Positions 17,061-26,665 are shown, counted from the stretch's first letter. The stretch: 64,000 nt of DNA from Soonwooa sp032062245 (GCF_032062245.1 NZ_DAMBQF010000009.1:23946-87945), one strand, 5' to 3'. Notes: generated by a model from the sequence alone, not told the origin. Translations and numbers: made by a program.

Positions 17061-18224
17061 ATGAAAACTTCCATTAATTTCAAAGCAGCCAAATCCGATT
17101 CCGAAATCCATAATTTCAGGAAGAAATCCTTTGACTATATCCGTAAAGATTTAACCCCGAAAAACGAATACTGGATGGAGCAGAAAATCGCAGACCGAAT
17201 CCAAAAAATCGAAACCTACTGCAAAGAAAAATCAGGCAGAAAATTACAGAAAAACGCAATGCCGGTTCGTGAAGCCGTTGTGGTAATCAAAGAAAATACA
17301 ACAATGCTCGAACTTCAAAATTTGGCAAAAAGATTAGAAGAAGAACTGAAAATCAGGATTTTTCAGATTGTCATTCACAAAGACGAAGGACATTACGACA
17401 AGGACACTAAAGAATGGAAACCGAATTATCACGCTCATTTGGTTGCGGACTGGCAGGATTTGGAAACGGGTAAAACTTTGAAGCACCAGTCTTTTCATTA
17501 TTCCAAAATGCAGGATATGGCGGCGGAATGCTTGGAAATGGAAAGAGGAAAATCCAATGCAGGAATTCAGCGATTGGAAGCGGTTGAATTTAAAATCAAG
17601 AAAAAGGAAGAGGATTTGAAAGTTTTGGAAGAACGATACAATGAAATGAAATCCGAAATCGGTTCTAAAAAATTTGAAGAACTGATTGTGAAAGAACCGG
17701 ATTTTCTTGGATTTCAGAAAATCAAAACAGATAAAACCATCAAAAATTATGAGAAAAACTTTAAAATTCAAAATATGAAACTTCACAGAAACAAAACCGA
17801 ACTTGATTCTAAATTGAAACAAATTTTAGAGCTTACTACAAAAATCGAAAGTTTGAAAAAAGAAGTTTCTCTTTTCAAAACCAAAAACTCCACGCTCCTA
17901 AGCAATGAAATGGTTTTTGCTGCTGAAAAGAAAAAATATCTGGATTCCGTTCAGAACACACTCGAAAAGGCTATCCGGTTTGAAAGACTTAAAAATCCTT
18001 ATTTGAAAATAGAGAATCATCAACAATTGGTTGAAGAATTGAGCAGAATCGTAGACAAAGTTTCAAAAGATAACAATATTCCTGTTTCCGCTTTTGGGGA
18101 GATTTTTAAGAATACAATGAAAGTTGCTGATTTGTTTACACTTTTACGATTTGGGGACAGAAATAATAATCAGCCGGAAGACAATAACATTCAAAACTAT
18201 AGAAAGAAAAAGCTCAGGCGTTAA
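17061..18224 (+). CDS. MobV-like (Pre/Mob) relaxase
   Basis: 387 residues. The N-terminal catalytic part shows IHKDEGHYD (H106, D108, E109) and then NYHAHLV (H124, H126), the metal-binding histidine motif of MobV-type relaxases. The conserved SFHYSKMQDMAAECLEMERG segment follows. From about residue 170 to 320 it is a long coiled coil, then a basic tail. Relaxases nick oriT, attach to the 5' end and pilot the strand into a partner's conjugation channel. No coupling protein or T4SS is encoded nearby, so transfer must rely on another element. The start ATG at 17061 lies 58 bp after the paired repeats. Confidence 0.85.
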   Translation: MKTSINFKAAKSDSEIHNFRKKSFDYIRKDLTPKNEYWMEQKIADRIQKIETYCKEKSGRKLQKNAMPVREAVVVIKENTTMLELQNLAKRLEEELKIRIFQIVIHKDEGHYDKDTKEWKPNYHAHLVADWQDLETGKTLKHQSFHYSKMQDMAAECLEMERGKSNAGIQRLEAVEFKIKKKEEDLKVLEERYNEMKSEIGSKKFEELIVKEPDFLGFQKIKTDKTIKNYEKNFKIQNMKLHRNKTELDSKLKQILELTTKIESLKKEVSLFKTKNSTLLSNEMVFAAEKKKYLDSVQNTLEKAIRFERLKNPYLKIENHQQLVEELSRIVDKVSKDNNIPVSAFGEIFKNTMKVADLFTLLRFGDRNNNQPEDNNIQNYRKKKLRR

Positions 18225-18454
18225 TAAATAAAAGTATATCCTTGTTTGATAGAAAAATGTAAGCGGATGGAGATTTCCTTTCAACTTTTTACAACACTGC
18301 GTTCTCAAAAGTATTTAAACAAACTTTAATAATAGACAGTCATACAAACTAACATTTTTAGAATATTTCTGTAATTTTGTTGTATTGAGAGTTTGCGGTA
18401 ATACTATGGCAGAGTCGGAAAAACAGAAATTAATTCAAATATTGAAGAAAAATT

Positions 18455-18841
18455 ATGGTAATTGAAATCGCAAAATGTACAATAATTGTTTTCGGAATAT
18501 TCTTTATATGCGTTGGAGGTATTATGCTAATTAAGCCTGAAATGGCGAGAGAGACTTTAAGAAAAGCGGGAAGCACGAATTTTATAAACTATTCCGAAAT
18601 AACAATCCGAATGATACCGGCAATTGCATTAATTTTATGTTCAGATTATTCAAAATATCCAGAAGTTTTTAAAGTATTTAGTTGGTTTATGCTCTTCACT
18701 TCTTTTGTTCTTTATTTTGTGCCAAGACATCTTCATCATAATTTTTCAAACAAAGCAGCTGACATATTAAAACCACTATATTTTCAATTAATCTCACCTT
18801 TTTCATTTATTATCGGGCTAATAATCAAGTACTACTGCTAA
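18455..18841 (+). CDS. Small multi-pass membrane protein, unknown
   Basis: 128 residues, nearly all hydrophobic, with about four membrane helices (around 5-25, 50-63, 75-93 and 105-125) and a short polar loop MARETLRKAGSTNFINY. I do not recognise the family. A TAATTTTG element lies at 18372-18379. A tiny ORF (18406-18465) overlaps its start out of frame and may be a leader or chance. It stands alone between the relaxase and the ion-transport operon. Confidence 0.6.
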   Translation: MVIEIAKCTIIVFGIFFICVGGIMLIKPEMARETLRKAGSTNFINYSEITIRMIPAIALILCSDYSKYPEVFKVFSWFMLFTSFVLYFVPRHLHHNFSNKAADILKPLYFQLISPFSFIIGLIIKYYC

Positions 18842-18901
18842 CAGCGATTTTGCGTGACTGTTTTTAAAGAACAACTAAAAAAGAAATATCTCGGCTTTTG
18901 C

Positions 18902-20209
18902 TTATTCCATTTCCTCATCTTGCACCAGCAAAACCTGTTGATTGCTTAATCGCTCCTTTAGCCATTGTTTTATTTTCTCCTTATCTCCGTTTTTGAGTTT
19001 TTTGTCGGCATTATACAATACCAGGAACTGAACTTTTGTGCTGTCGGTATTCGGATATTTTTCTATTTTCCCCAACTTGATATTTTTAAAATCTGGAAAG
19101 AGAATGTTCATTTCTTTTACAAGATTGGGTTCGCTGACTTTATATTTATCCAGCTCCTGCCGCAGGTCACTAATTGTTATATCCTTTTCGGAAACGGAAG
19201 TATTCTGTTTGTTGATTTCGCTTAATATTTCCGATTTGATGTCTTCCTCATTCTGCCTAAACGTCAGTACGGTATTGTGAATGCCTTTCTCGTCAAGCAA
19301 TCGGTTATACATCGCTATTTCATCTTTGTTGAGTTTTTTATTCAGGAAAGCGATGTCTACCGTTCGTGGACTGGAATTGTAGTTTAGTTTTTTAAAGATG
19401 ACCGTAAATCCACGGCTGCTGAACTCTGTATTGATGAAATCTTCAACGGTATTGGTAAATTTCTTCTCATTAAAGAGATTATAAGCTAAATAAAAGCTGG
19501 GAATAATCATTATCATTACCAACGTAGTAATGCCCAATCGGATTTGTTTTTCATAACGCTTGCCCTTGAAGTTCGTAGCGGGATATTTTAAATATTTAAC
19601 TACAAAAAATGTGGCAATACAAATGAAGAAACAATTGATAGTGTACAGGTAAAATGCTCCTGCAAAATAGGAAAAATTAAAAGTCGCTAATCCGTAACCT
19701 GCCGTGCATAAAGGTGGCATCAAAGCGGTAGCAATGGCTACTCCAGGAATGGGATTTCCTTTTTCTACCCGTGTAATGGCAATTACGCCGACCAATCCGC
19801 CAAAAAATGCAATAAGCACATCATAAATATTGGGTGCGGTTCTTGCCAATAATTCTGACTGTACATCTTTAAATGGACTAAGGTAAAAATAAATCGCAGA
19901 CACCATAAGACTTACAACTGTTGCAATCAGTAAATTTTTCATTGATTTTTTAAGTAGAGAAAAATCGTAAGTCCCTAAAGCGAAACCTGCGCCTACAATC
20001 GGTCCCATCAATGGAGAAATTAACATTGCTCCAATAATAACGGCTGTTGAATTTACATTCAGCCCGATAGAAGCAATAATAATGGCACAAGCCAAAATCC
20101 ACAGGTTGGAACCACGAAATGAAATATTATTAAAAACATTTTCGAGGACTTTGCTTTTTTCTTCCTCCCCTTTGTGAAGATTAATGAAGTCAACTATTCT
20201 ATTGATCAT
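18902..20209 (-). CDS. DUF389 family membrane protein
   Basis: 435 residues. The membrane core contains the DUF389 signature: WILACAIIIASIGLNVNSTA, VIIGAMLISPLMGPIVGAGF and VAIATALMPPLCTAGYGLA, with about six helices up to residue 250. A soluble C-terminal domain follows, with a coiled section (ITISDLRQELDKYK) and an alpha/beta end. DUF389 proteins are uncharacterised transporters or sensors. Here it is the last gene of a nhaA/channel/DUF389 operon with a 17-bp gap, which hints at a role in ion homeostasis. Confidence 0.88.
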   Translation of the reverse strand: MINRIVDFINLHKGEEEKSKVLENVFNNISFRGSNLWILACAIIIASIGLNVNSTAVIIGAMLISPLMGPIVGAGFALGTYDFSLLKKSMKNLLIATVVSLMVSAIYFYLSPFKDVQSELLARTAPNIYDVLIAFFGGLVGVIAITRVEKGNPIPGVAIATALMPPLCTAGYGLATFNFSYFAGAFYLYTINCFFICIATFFVVKYLKYPATNFKGKRYEKQIRLGITTLVMIMIIPSFYLAYNLFNEKKFTNTVEDFINTEFSSRGFTVIFKKLNYNSSPRTVDIAFLNKKLNKDEIAMYNRLLDEKGIHNTVLTFRQNEEDIKSEILSEINKQNTSVSEKDITISDLRQELDKYKVSEPNLVKEMNILFPDFKNIKLGKIEKYPNTDSTKVQFLVLYNADKKLKNGDKEKIKQWLKERLSNQQVLLVQDEEME

Positions 20210-20226
20210 AAGTTATATTGGTTTGT

Positions 20227-21114
20227 TCAGGTATTCAAATGGTGTCCGCAGTTATAGCAATATTGGGCATCATCCCGATGACCTTCCTGATTGCAAAGGG
20301 AGCAAACAATTCCGTTAAGCCTGTTATGTTCTTTATCCTTATCCTTATCCTGCTGTTGCTGACTGATACGCTTTCCAACTTCTTTCGCAACTTCCACACC
20401 TACTATTCCAGTCGGAACAGCAATAATACCGTAACCTGTAACCATCAGTATCATTGACAAAAACTGCCCCAAAGCTGTTGTGGGAACCATATCGCCATAG
20501 CCCACCGTAGTAAGAGTAACAATGGTATAAAATACACTTCTCGGAATACTTGTAAAACCGTTTTCCGGTCCCTCAATGTAATACATCAATGTGCCAATCA
20601 AAACGGCAATAATCAAAACCGTATAGAGAAATACCAAGATTTTTGCCCGGCTTGCCATCAGAGCTACTTTCAGTCTTGATGACTCTTCTACAAATTCAAT
20701 AAGACGGAATATTCTGAATAATCGCAATAACCTTAAAATCCTCAGACTGCTCAGTATATGGCTTCCTGTAATGAAAATGGAAAGGAACATTGGCAAAATG
20801 GAAAGAAAATCAATAATACCATAAAAGCTGAAAATATACCGGAAAGGCTTTTTGCTGACAAAAATCCGGAGGGCATATTCCAGCGTGAAAATAATGGTAA
20901 AAATCCATTCTAAAACAATAAGTTCTTTATGATAAGTATGGTCAATACCCTCCACTGTTTCCGCCATTATCGTAAAAACACTCAACAAAATAGCAATGAG
21001 CAGCCCGATATCAAAAGCTTTTCCAGCAGGAGTATTCACACCATAAATGATGATGTACATTTTTTGACGAAACAGGTCAAGTTTGCTCTTAGGATTTTCA
21101 AAATAATTGGGCAT
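20227..21114 (-). CDS. Voltage-gated potassium channel family protein
   Basis: 295 residues. It has six membrane helices with an Arg-rich S4 (SLRILRLLRLFRIFR, residues 123-137) and a pore loop holding the potassium filter TVGYGD (203-208). These define a Kv-like ion channel. The C-terminal tail has a predicted zinc ribbon (CSLCNQEGH then CYNCGHH), an unusual add-on that may sense metal or redox state or help tetramers form. It lies 10 bp after nhaA and 17 bp before the DUF389 gene on the same strand. Selectivity for K+ is inferred from the filter. Confidence 0.92.
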   Translation of the reverse strand: MPNYFENPKSKLDLFRQKMYIIIYGVNTPAGKAFDIGLLIAILLSVFTIMAETVEGIDHTYHKELIVLEWIFTIIFTLEYALRIFVSKKPFRYIFSFYGIIDFLSILPMFLSIFITGSHILSSLRILRLLRLFRIFRLIEFVEESSRLKVALMASRAKILVFLYTVLIIAVLIGTLMYYIEGPENGFTSIPRSVFYTIVTLTTVGYGDMVPTTALGQFLSMILMVTGYGIIAVPTGIVGVEVAKEVGKRISQQQQDKDKDKEHNRLNGIVCSLCNQEGHRDDAQYCYNCGHHLNT

Positions 21115-21124
21115 AGGTAGGTTT

Positions 21125-22465
21125 TTAGCTGTTATTGTGTTTCTTACTTTGGTTGCTTAATACCAGATAACCCAATACACCGCCAATAATAGATGCCGCA
21201 AAAATGCCGACTTTTGCCTGTACCTTATATACTTCGTGCGAGAATGCCAGCTCGGTTACAAATAAGGACATTGTAAACCCGATAGAAGCCAGAAGCCCTA
21301 ATCCTAAAAGATTTTTAATATTCATACCATCCGGGAAAGGGGCTATTTTCAGTTTTGTACACAACCACGTAAAACCTACTACACCCACAACTTTCCCTAC
21401 CAATAAGCCCAAGGCGACACCAACAGCAACATTAGTGCTGAGCAGCTCATCAACATTAATATTCAATACAGAAACGCCTGCATTGGCTAAGGCAAAAATG
21501 GGAATGATAACAAAGGTCACAAAGGGGTGCATTGCGTGTTCCAGTTTTTGCAATGGAGGAATGGCGTTATTGGTATCCGTATTGACATTTTCGAGGATGT
21601 GCAGCTGATCATTGGTCAATGTCGGAGCCGAGTTATCGGGATCTGCATTGGCAAATTGTCCCAAATGTTTTTTTATCCTTGTAATGAAAATATCCTCTTT
21701 TAATTTAACATCGGCAGGGATGGTAAATGCTGCAAGAACTGCTGCAATTGTAGCGTGAACCCCCGATAGTAAGAACGACGACCAAACTCCGCCAATACCT
21801 AATAATGCGTAAAATAAAATACTTCTTACCCCCATTTTATTGCCAATATACATCGCCAAAAGAAAGAATAACCCCATAGCCAGATTAATCATCGAAATAT
21901 CAGAAGTGTAGAAAAAGGCAATAACCAATACAGCACCCAAATCGTCAACAATCGCCAAAGCTGTTAAAAAGACTTTTAATGCCAACGGAATACGACTGCC
22001 CAGAAGATAGAGAACGCCCAAAGCAAACGCAATATCCGTTGCCATAGGAATTCCCCAGCCGCTTTGTACTTCGCCGGTCGGATTAAGTGAAAAATAAATA
22101 AGCGCAGGAACGAGCATCCCGCCAATTGCTGCGGCAATAGGGAGCATTGCGTTTCTCGGGTTGGAAAGTTCTCCGGCTACGATTTCTCTTTTCAATTCCA
22201 ATCCCACCACGAAAAAGAAAATAGCCATCAGTCCATCGTTTATCCAATGATGGAAGCTATATTCCAGATAAGTGCTGCCATTAAACTGAAAGCCCAATTT
22301 CTGTTCAAAAAAATGGTGGTATTGAAGATGTAAAGGTGAGTTTGCCAATATCAATGCAATAATTACGCTGATACCTAATATCAATCCGCCTGATTTTTCC
22401 TGCTGGATAAATTTCTGAATAGGTTTAACAACCTTATCGATAGGAACTTTTTTTATTTCATTCAT
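21125..22465 (-). CDS. nhaA: Na+/H+ antiporter NhaA
   Basis: 446 residues with about 12 membrane helices. The ATDIAFALG motif (D144) and the paired aspartates in ALAIVDDLGAVL (D174, D175) match the ion-binding residues of E. coli NhaA. The EIVAGEL and LELKREI segments are also conserved. It is somewhat longer than E. coli NhaA because of a polar insert (about residues 255-310, NADPDNSAPTLTNDQ). It exports Na+ or Li+ in exchange for protons and controls internal pH. It is the first gene of the three-gene ion operon; a minus-strand TATTTTTG lies at 22538-22545. Confidence 0.95.
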   Translation of the reverse strand: MNEIKKVPIDKVVKPIQKFIQQEKSGGLILGISVIIALILANSPLHLQYHHFFEQKLGFQFNGSTYLEYSFHHWINDGLMAIFFFVVGLELKREIVAGELSNPRNAMLPIAAAIGGMLVPALIYFSLNPTGEVQSGWGIPMATDIAFALGVLYLLGSRIPLALKVFLTALAIVDDLGAVLVIAFFYTSDISMINLAMGLFFLLAMYIGNKMGVRSILFYALLGIGGVWSSFLLSGVHATIAAVLAAFTIPADVKLKEDIFITRIKKHLGQFANADPDNSAPTLTNDQLHILENVNTDTNNAIPPLQKLEHAMHPFVTFVIIPIFALANAGVSVLNINVDELLSTNVAVGVALGLLVGKVVGVVGFTWLCTKLKIAPFPDGMNIKNLLGLGLLASIGFTMSLFVTELAFSHEVYKVQAKVGIFAASIIGGVLGYLVLSNQSKKHNNS

Positions 22466-22747
22466 CTTATAACCTTATTCTGATTTTTAATGACTAAAAA
22501 AGACTTTGAAATTAAGTCTTAATCTATTATCGAAATACAAAAATAGAAAATATTGAACGACTATTTCTACAGATGCTCGTTATAAGTACAATGTTGTCTT
22601 GATATTACCGGAGCGTAAAGACGATTAGATTCAGAAAGTTTCCATTTTTTCTGCCTATTCCGTATCAGATAAAAAATACCAAGATTTTCATCAAAGCCGG
22701 GTGCTTTAATTCTTTTTCTTTCGGTATATTTAAGCATTCATTACAAG

Positions 22748-25315
22748 ATGCTTTTCAGGTTCGGTGTATTTTATTTGCTGGTCTTTAATTTTTTTGCTGG
22801 TTTTTCCCAGCAGAGCAGTGTTATTCCCTTTTCGGAATTAGAAAAAATGACGGAAAACGGAGATTGCAAAAAAGTGTTATCTATTCTCGATTCTTATAAA
22901 AATTCGGACATTGATTCATCGCTGAAAGCGGATTTTTATTTTACCAAAGCGTATTCTCTCAATCAATGTGAGAATTATAAGGAAGCAGAAAAAATATTGC
23001 AATCTCTTGTGAAAGAACATAAAGACGAACTGATTAAAAACAGAAAGCTGCTTGGTAAGATTTATTTTGAGCTCGCTTATTCTGCCAGCGGGAATTACAA
23101 TCAGAAACACGAAATTTTTTATACACAGAAAGCCTTGGAGGTAATGGAGGGATCGCCTCATCTTTTTGAGAAAGCCAGGATCATCTCTACCTATAATGAT
23201 CTGTTTTATTATCAGAATAATTACAATGATCTGAATGGTCTGGACCGGACAGAAAAAAAATTCCGGGAAATATTTAATAAGATCCCTGCTACAGACAAAA
23301 ATTTTCCGCACGCCAGAAGAGTGTTCAGGAAAATGCAGATGATCGTTGCCTTGATGAATAAAAATCCGGATGAAGCTATTGCTATCCTGAATATTTTCCT
23401 GAAAGAAACCGCCTCCGGAACCGAAGAGGACCGGAACTACATCAATTCCTGCTACTCGGAGATCGCAGGATTTTATTACAACGAACAGGATTTTCTGAAA
23501 TGCATCAGCGCTTCGGAAAAATCCGCAGATTACGCTCTGAAAACCGATTATCCGCATTACCGGATGATCGCCTATTCCAAGATCGGCGCTTCTTACCTGA
23601 AGCTGAAAAATTACGAAAAAGCGCTGTTCTGGATTAATTCATCTCTGGAACTGGTAAGGCAGAAAAAAGATTTCAATTCCAGCATTTATTCGTTGAATAT
23701 AATGAAAGCAATGGGTTTTGCCGGTTTGGGAGCGTATGAAAAAGCAGCAGATCTTACAGAAAAAAGCATTGCAGATATTATCCTGAAAAAGACAGGAAAG
23801 CAAACCAAAATAAAGGATTTGAGTTTTAATGATCTCAAAGACCTGAACTCCAATTATTTCATTAATATCTTTGTCAGTTCGGGGCATATTTTTCTGGATA
23901 AGTACAAAAAGGGACGTCAAAAACCTGATCTGGAAAAAGCGGAAAAATTATTCCTGATCTCTTCGGAGATGTTCCGGGAATTTTATTTGAAAGGCGAGTT
24001 TAATCCACTGCTGCATAGCCTTCATACCAAAATTACGGAAGGACTGCTGAACATTGCTTTTGAAAAACACCGCAATAATCAGAGCATAACAGCAGAAATT
24101 ATCGGGCTCATAGAACGTAATTCTTCCAAGCACCTTTACAAAGAATTTCTTCATAAAAGAAATGTTTCGGATGATGTTTCCGCCAGTTTCCGGATTTTGA
24201 CAGAGGACAAACACAGCATTCAGAATATACTGGACCACTTGGAACAAGACCAGCAAATTCTGAAATTTTATGTCGGGACAGAAGATATTTTTCAAGTATC
24301 GATAATGAAAGGGAAAATAGAATTGCTGAAATTGGGAAAAGCCAATGGAATAAAAAAATTAACCACTGATTTTATAGGAAAAATTAAAACACCTTTAGTT
24401 CTTCCGGACAATTCCGAAGCCCTGACAAAAGTCCTGCTTCCAAAAATATCCGCAAAAAAAATCATCCTGATCTCTGATGATTTTCTGAATTATCTTCCTT
24501 TTGAATCTTTACAAAAAAACGGAAAATACCTGTCTGATCATTTCGATCTTTCTTATCATTATTCTCTTGCTCTCTGGCAGATGAATCATTCCGGAAAGCG
24601 GAAAACTCAAAGCAAAATTTCTGTATTCGCCCCTTTTTATCAGGCAGGATCAGAGTTTAACGGTTTTGGGACACCGCCTTTGAAGTTTGCGGAAAAAGAA
24701 GCACAGGACATCCTTACGCGCTATTCCGGGAAATTATTTTCCGGCAAAGATGCCACCAAAACCAATTTTTACAAACAAGCCAAAACTTCGGATATTCTTC
24801 ATCTTTCGATGCACTCTATTTTGGATGAGAACAATTTCCGGAAATCCTGTCTTTTGTTTCAGAATAATATTCCGCTTTATTTTGAGGAGCTTTATAACCA
24901 AAATATTCCTGCGGAAATGGTCGTTTTGGGCGCTTGCAATACCGGGAACGGCTACCTGAAGAATGGCGAAGGAATTATGAGTATCTCTCACGCTTTCACG
25001 TTGGCGGGAAGCAAAAGCAACGTCTTCAGCTTATGGGAAATTCCCGACCGAGAAACGGCTGAATTAATGAGCTATTTCTACAAATTTCTAAAAAAAGGAC
25101 AACGAAAAGATGAAGCGCTTGCGAATGCAAAACGGGAATTTGTAAAAAACAATCCGCTGAAAAATCATCCCTATTTTTGGGCAGGATTTATCGTGAACGG
25201 AAATACTGATCCGATATCGGGGAATGTTGATCAATGGATTTTTTGGATGCTTTTTGGAATTGTTTTTATAGTTTTATTGGGTTTAGTAGTTAATTGTAAG
25301 ATTAGAAAAACTTAA
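22748..25315 (+). CDS. Exported TPR-CHAT protease with C-terminal membrane anchor
   Basis: 855 residues. A signal peptide (FGVFYLLVFNFFAGFSQQ) leads into about 450 residues of TPR helices. A CHAT domain (about 560-825) follows, with the caspase-like dyad: H689 in LHLSMHS and C730 in VLGACNTGNG. Further CHAT features are ISHAFTLAGSKSNVFSLWEI and a C-terminal PYFWAGFIVNG. One membrane helix near residues 828-850 anchors the end. The bulk of the protein, protease included, should therefore face the periplasm. CHAT enzymes are clan CD cysteine proteases; the target is unknown. It converges on the anti-sigma-like gene so tightly that both stop codons share the TTAA at 25312-25315. Confidence 0.88.
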   Translation: MLFRFGVFYLLVFNFFAGFSQQSSVIPFSELEKMTENGDCKKVLSILDSYKNSDIDSSLKADFYFTKAYSLNQCENYKEAEKILQSLVKEHKDELIKNRKLLGKIYFELAYSASGNYNQKHEIFYTQKALEVMEGSPHLFEKARIISTYNDLFYYQNNYNDLNGLDRTEKKFREIFNKIPATDKNFPHARRVFRKMQMIVALMNKNPDEAIAILNIFLKETASGTEEDRNYINSCYSEIAGFYYNEQDFLKCISASEKSADYALKTDYPHYRMIAYSKIGASYLKLKNYEKALFWINSSLELVRQKKDFNSSIYSLNIMKAMGFAGLGAYEKAADLTEKSIADIILKKTGKQTKIKDLSFNDLKDLNSNYFINIFVSSGHIFLDKYKKGRQKPDLEKAEKLFLISSEMFREFYLKGEFNPLLHSLHTKITEGLLNIAFEKHRNNQSITAEIIGLIERNSSKHLYKEFLHKRNVSDDVSASFRILTEDKHSIQNILDHLEQDQQILKFYVGTEDIFQVSIMKGKIELLKLGKANGIKKLTTDFIGKIKTPLVLPDNSEALTKVLLPKISAKKIILISDDFLNYLPFESLQKNGKYLSDHFDLSYHYSLALWQMNHSGKRKTQSKISVFAPFYQAGSEFNGFGTPPLKFAEKEAQDILTRYSGKLFSGKDATKTNFYKQAKTSDILHLSMHSILDENNFRKSCLLFQNNIPLYFEELYNQNIPAEMVVLGACNTGNGYLKNGEGIMSISHAFTLAGSKSNVFSLWEIPDRETAELMSYFYKFLKKGQRKDEALANAKREFVKNNPLKNHPYFWAGFIVNGNTDPISGNVDQWIFWMLFGIVFIVLLGLVVNCKIRKT

Positions 25316-26013
25316 TCGAGTTCCGACAACAGTTCCTCCGCTTTTTCTTTATAAATCCTGTTGTTTTCCAATGATTTAAGATTATCTTTTGCTTTTTCGG
25401 CATTCCCTGTTTTCAGGTAATTTAATGCTTCATACCAGATAAGATGCTCTCTGAACGGGAAATTTTCTTTATTGATCTTGGCAAAATCGCCGGCTGCGTT
25501 TTGATGATCTCTTATGCTCATTTCTGAGATTCCTTTGTAAAAAAGGGCTTCATCGTTCCCGATCTTTGAGAACCATACCACTGCGTTTTGATAATCTTTT
25601 TTATCATACGCAGAAAAAGCTTTGTCGGTTTCGTTTTCCGCAGTTCCGCTTCTTACCACAGGATGTGAGAGATTCGGAAATTCCCGGAAATTTTCCGTGT
25701 ACAGATTTTCGTAATCCGGTTTGTGATTATAAAAAAGCAAGCTTCCCAACGCAACCAAAAGAACGAATGAAGCTGCGACAGCAATCCATTTCATCGGGAA
25801 TGTTCTTGCAGAAGGTTTTTTATCGAAAGATTCAAGCTGTTTTTTGAGAGCCGCTCTTTCTTCTGTGGCGATTGCTTTTTTCAGTTTTTTCTGAAATGTA
25901 AATTCTTGCAGAAAAACAGCATCGGATCTCAGAAGCTCCTGAAATTCCAGATTTTGCTCATCAGTAAGACGACCTTCGAAATAGGCATTTATCAGGTTTT
26001 CTTTTTCCATCAT
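25312..26013 (-). CDS. Single-pass membrane protein, putative anti-sigma factor with TPR-like tail
   Basis: 233 residues. The cytosolic N-terminus (MMEKENLINAYFEGRLTDEQ, then EFQELLRSDAVF) resembles the short N-terminal helix bundle of membrane anti-sigma factors, but there is no HxxxCxxC zinc motif. One helix (MKWIAVAASFVLLVALGSLLF, about 74-94) crosses the membrane. The periplasmic tail has two or three TPR-like helix pairs (AFSAYDKKDYQNAVVWFSKI, ALNYLKTGNAEKAKDNLK). Its start overlaps the sigma gene stop by 4 bp, so the two are translationally coupled. Anti-sigma function is inferred from topology and partner. Confidence 0.72.
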   Translation of the reverse strand: MMEKENLINAYFEGRLTDEQNLEFQELLRSDAVFLQEFTFQKKLKKAIATEERAALKKQLESFDKKPSARTFPMKWIAVAASFVLLVALGSLLFYNHKPDYENLYTENFREFPNLSHPVVRSGTAENETDKAFSAYDKKDYQNAVVWFSKIGNDEALFYKGISEMSIRDHQNAAGDFAKINKENFPFREHLIWYEALNYLKTGNAEKAKDNLKSLENNRIYKEKAEELLSELD

Positions 26014-26552
26014 TTTGTTTTTAGTATTTCTTTTAATTTTTTCAAACAGCGGGATTTCTGGCTTTTCAGCACATCTTTGCTGCTGTAATCAAGGAGCTGT
26101 AAAATTTCGTCCAGATTTTTCTCTTCATAATAGAACAATTTCAAAACCTCTTTGCACTGGTTTCCCAGTTTCAGAAAAGCTTGCCGCAGGTTCATTATCT
26201 CCGCATCATCATTATCATCGTCAAAATCCCAATCTGCAAGATCTGCAAGCTCATCAACAGATTCTTCCGCATACCATTTATTTTTCTTTTTCAGCCTCCG
26301 GAAGATCATAAACTTTCCCACAGAAAAAAGATATGTGGAAAGCTTTGCTTCCAGGGTATCGAGCTTTCCTTTTTGTGCATTTTCATACACCGCAATTACC
26401 GCATCCTGATAAATATCTTTTGCTTCCGCCTCTTCCAGATCATACTGCCGGGAAAACCGCAGAAAAGCAGACCAGTTCTCTTTATAAAAAAATTCCAGAG
26501 CAGCGTTATCTCTTGCCTTCAATCGTTCAATCAAGTTCTGCTCATTGTCCAT
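26010..26552 (-). CDS. ECF-type RNA polymerase sigma factor
   Basis: 180 residues. Region 2 is visible as ALEFFYKENWSAFLRFSRQY and EAEAKDIYQDAVIAVYENA. An acidic linker (DDDNDDAEI) follows, then region 4 with the HTH QCKEVLKLFYYEEKNLDEILQ and YSSKDVLKSQKSRCLKKLKE. It lacks regions 1 and 3, typical of extracytoplasmic-function sigma factors. It is co-transcribed with the anti-sigma-like gene and faces away from the exported-protein operon at 26666. The 113-bp gap between them carries an inverted repeat. It probably directs transcription of this module in response to an envelope signal. Confidence 0.87.
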   Translation of the reverse strand: MDNEQNLIERLKARDNAALEFFYKENWSAFLRFSRQYDLEEAEAKDIYQDAVIAVYENAQKGKLDTLEAKLSTYLFSVGKFMIFRRLKKKNKWYAEESVDELADLADWDFDDDNDDAEIMNLRQAFLKLGNQCKEVLKLFYYEEKNLDEILQLLDYSSKDVLKSQKSRCLKKLKEILKTK

Positions 26553-26571
26553 TAGTGTAAAAATATCTTAG

Positions 26572-26611
26572 AAGTAAACAAAACTAAAAAAAATTCCGCA
26601 GATGTTTACTT
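26572..26611. promoter_or_regulatory. Inverted repeat between the divergent sigma and exported-protein operons
   Basis: AAGTAAACA at 26572-26580 and its exact complement TGTTTACTT at 26603-26611 are separated by 22 bases. The arms face the two divergent genes, so they could be one operator or two divergent recognition elements for the ECF sigma factor. An 8-bp palindrome GAAGCTTC follows at 26616-26623. Confidence 0.5.
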
Positions 26612-26665
26612 TCCGGAAGCTTCTGCACTAACTCTAAATATGTAATCTCAAAATAAAATGTTTTT

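Noticed and set aside
17334..17822. 162-codon antisense ORF in the relaxase gene
   Set aside because: Phe/Ile-rich shadow of the Lys/Glu-rich coiled coil, with no family features.
18406..18465. 20-codon ORF before the 18455 gene
   Set aside because: Too short to support; noted only as a possible leader.
22748..25315. CHAT protease as part of a CRISPR type III-E (Craspase) or gasdermin system
   Set aside because: No CRISPR array, Cas gene or gasdermin-like gene is present, and the signal peptide places the protease outside the cytosol.
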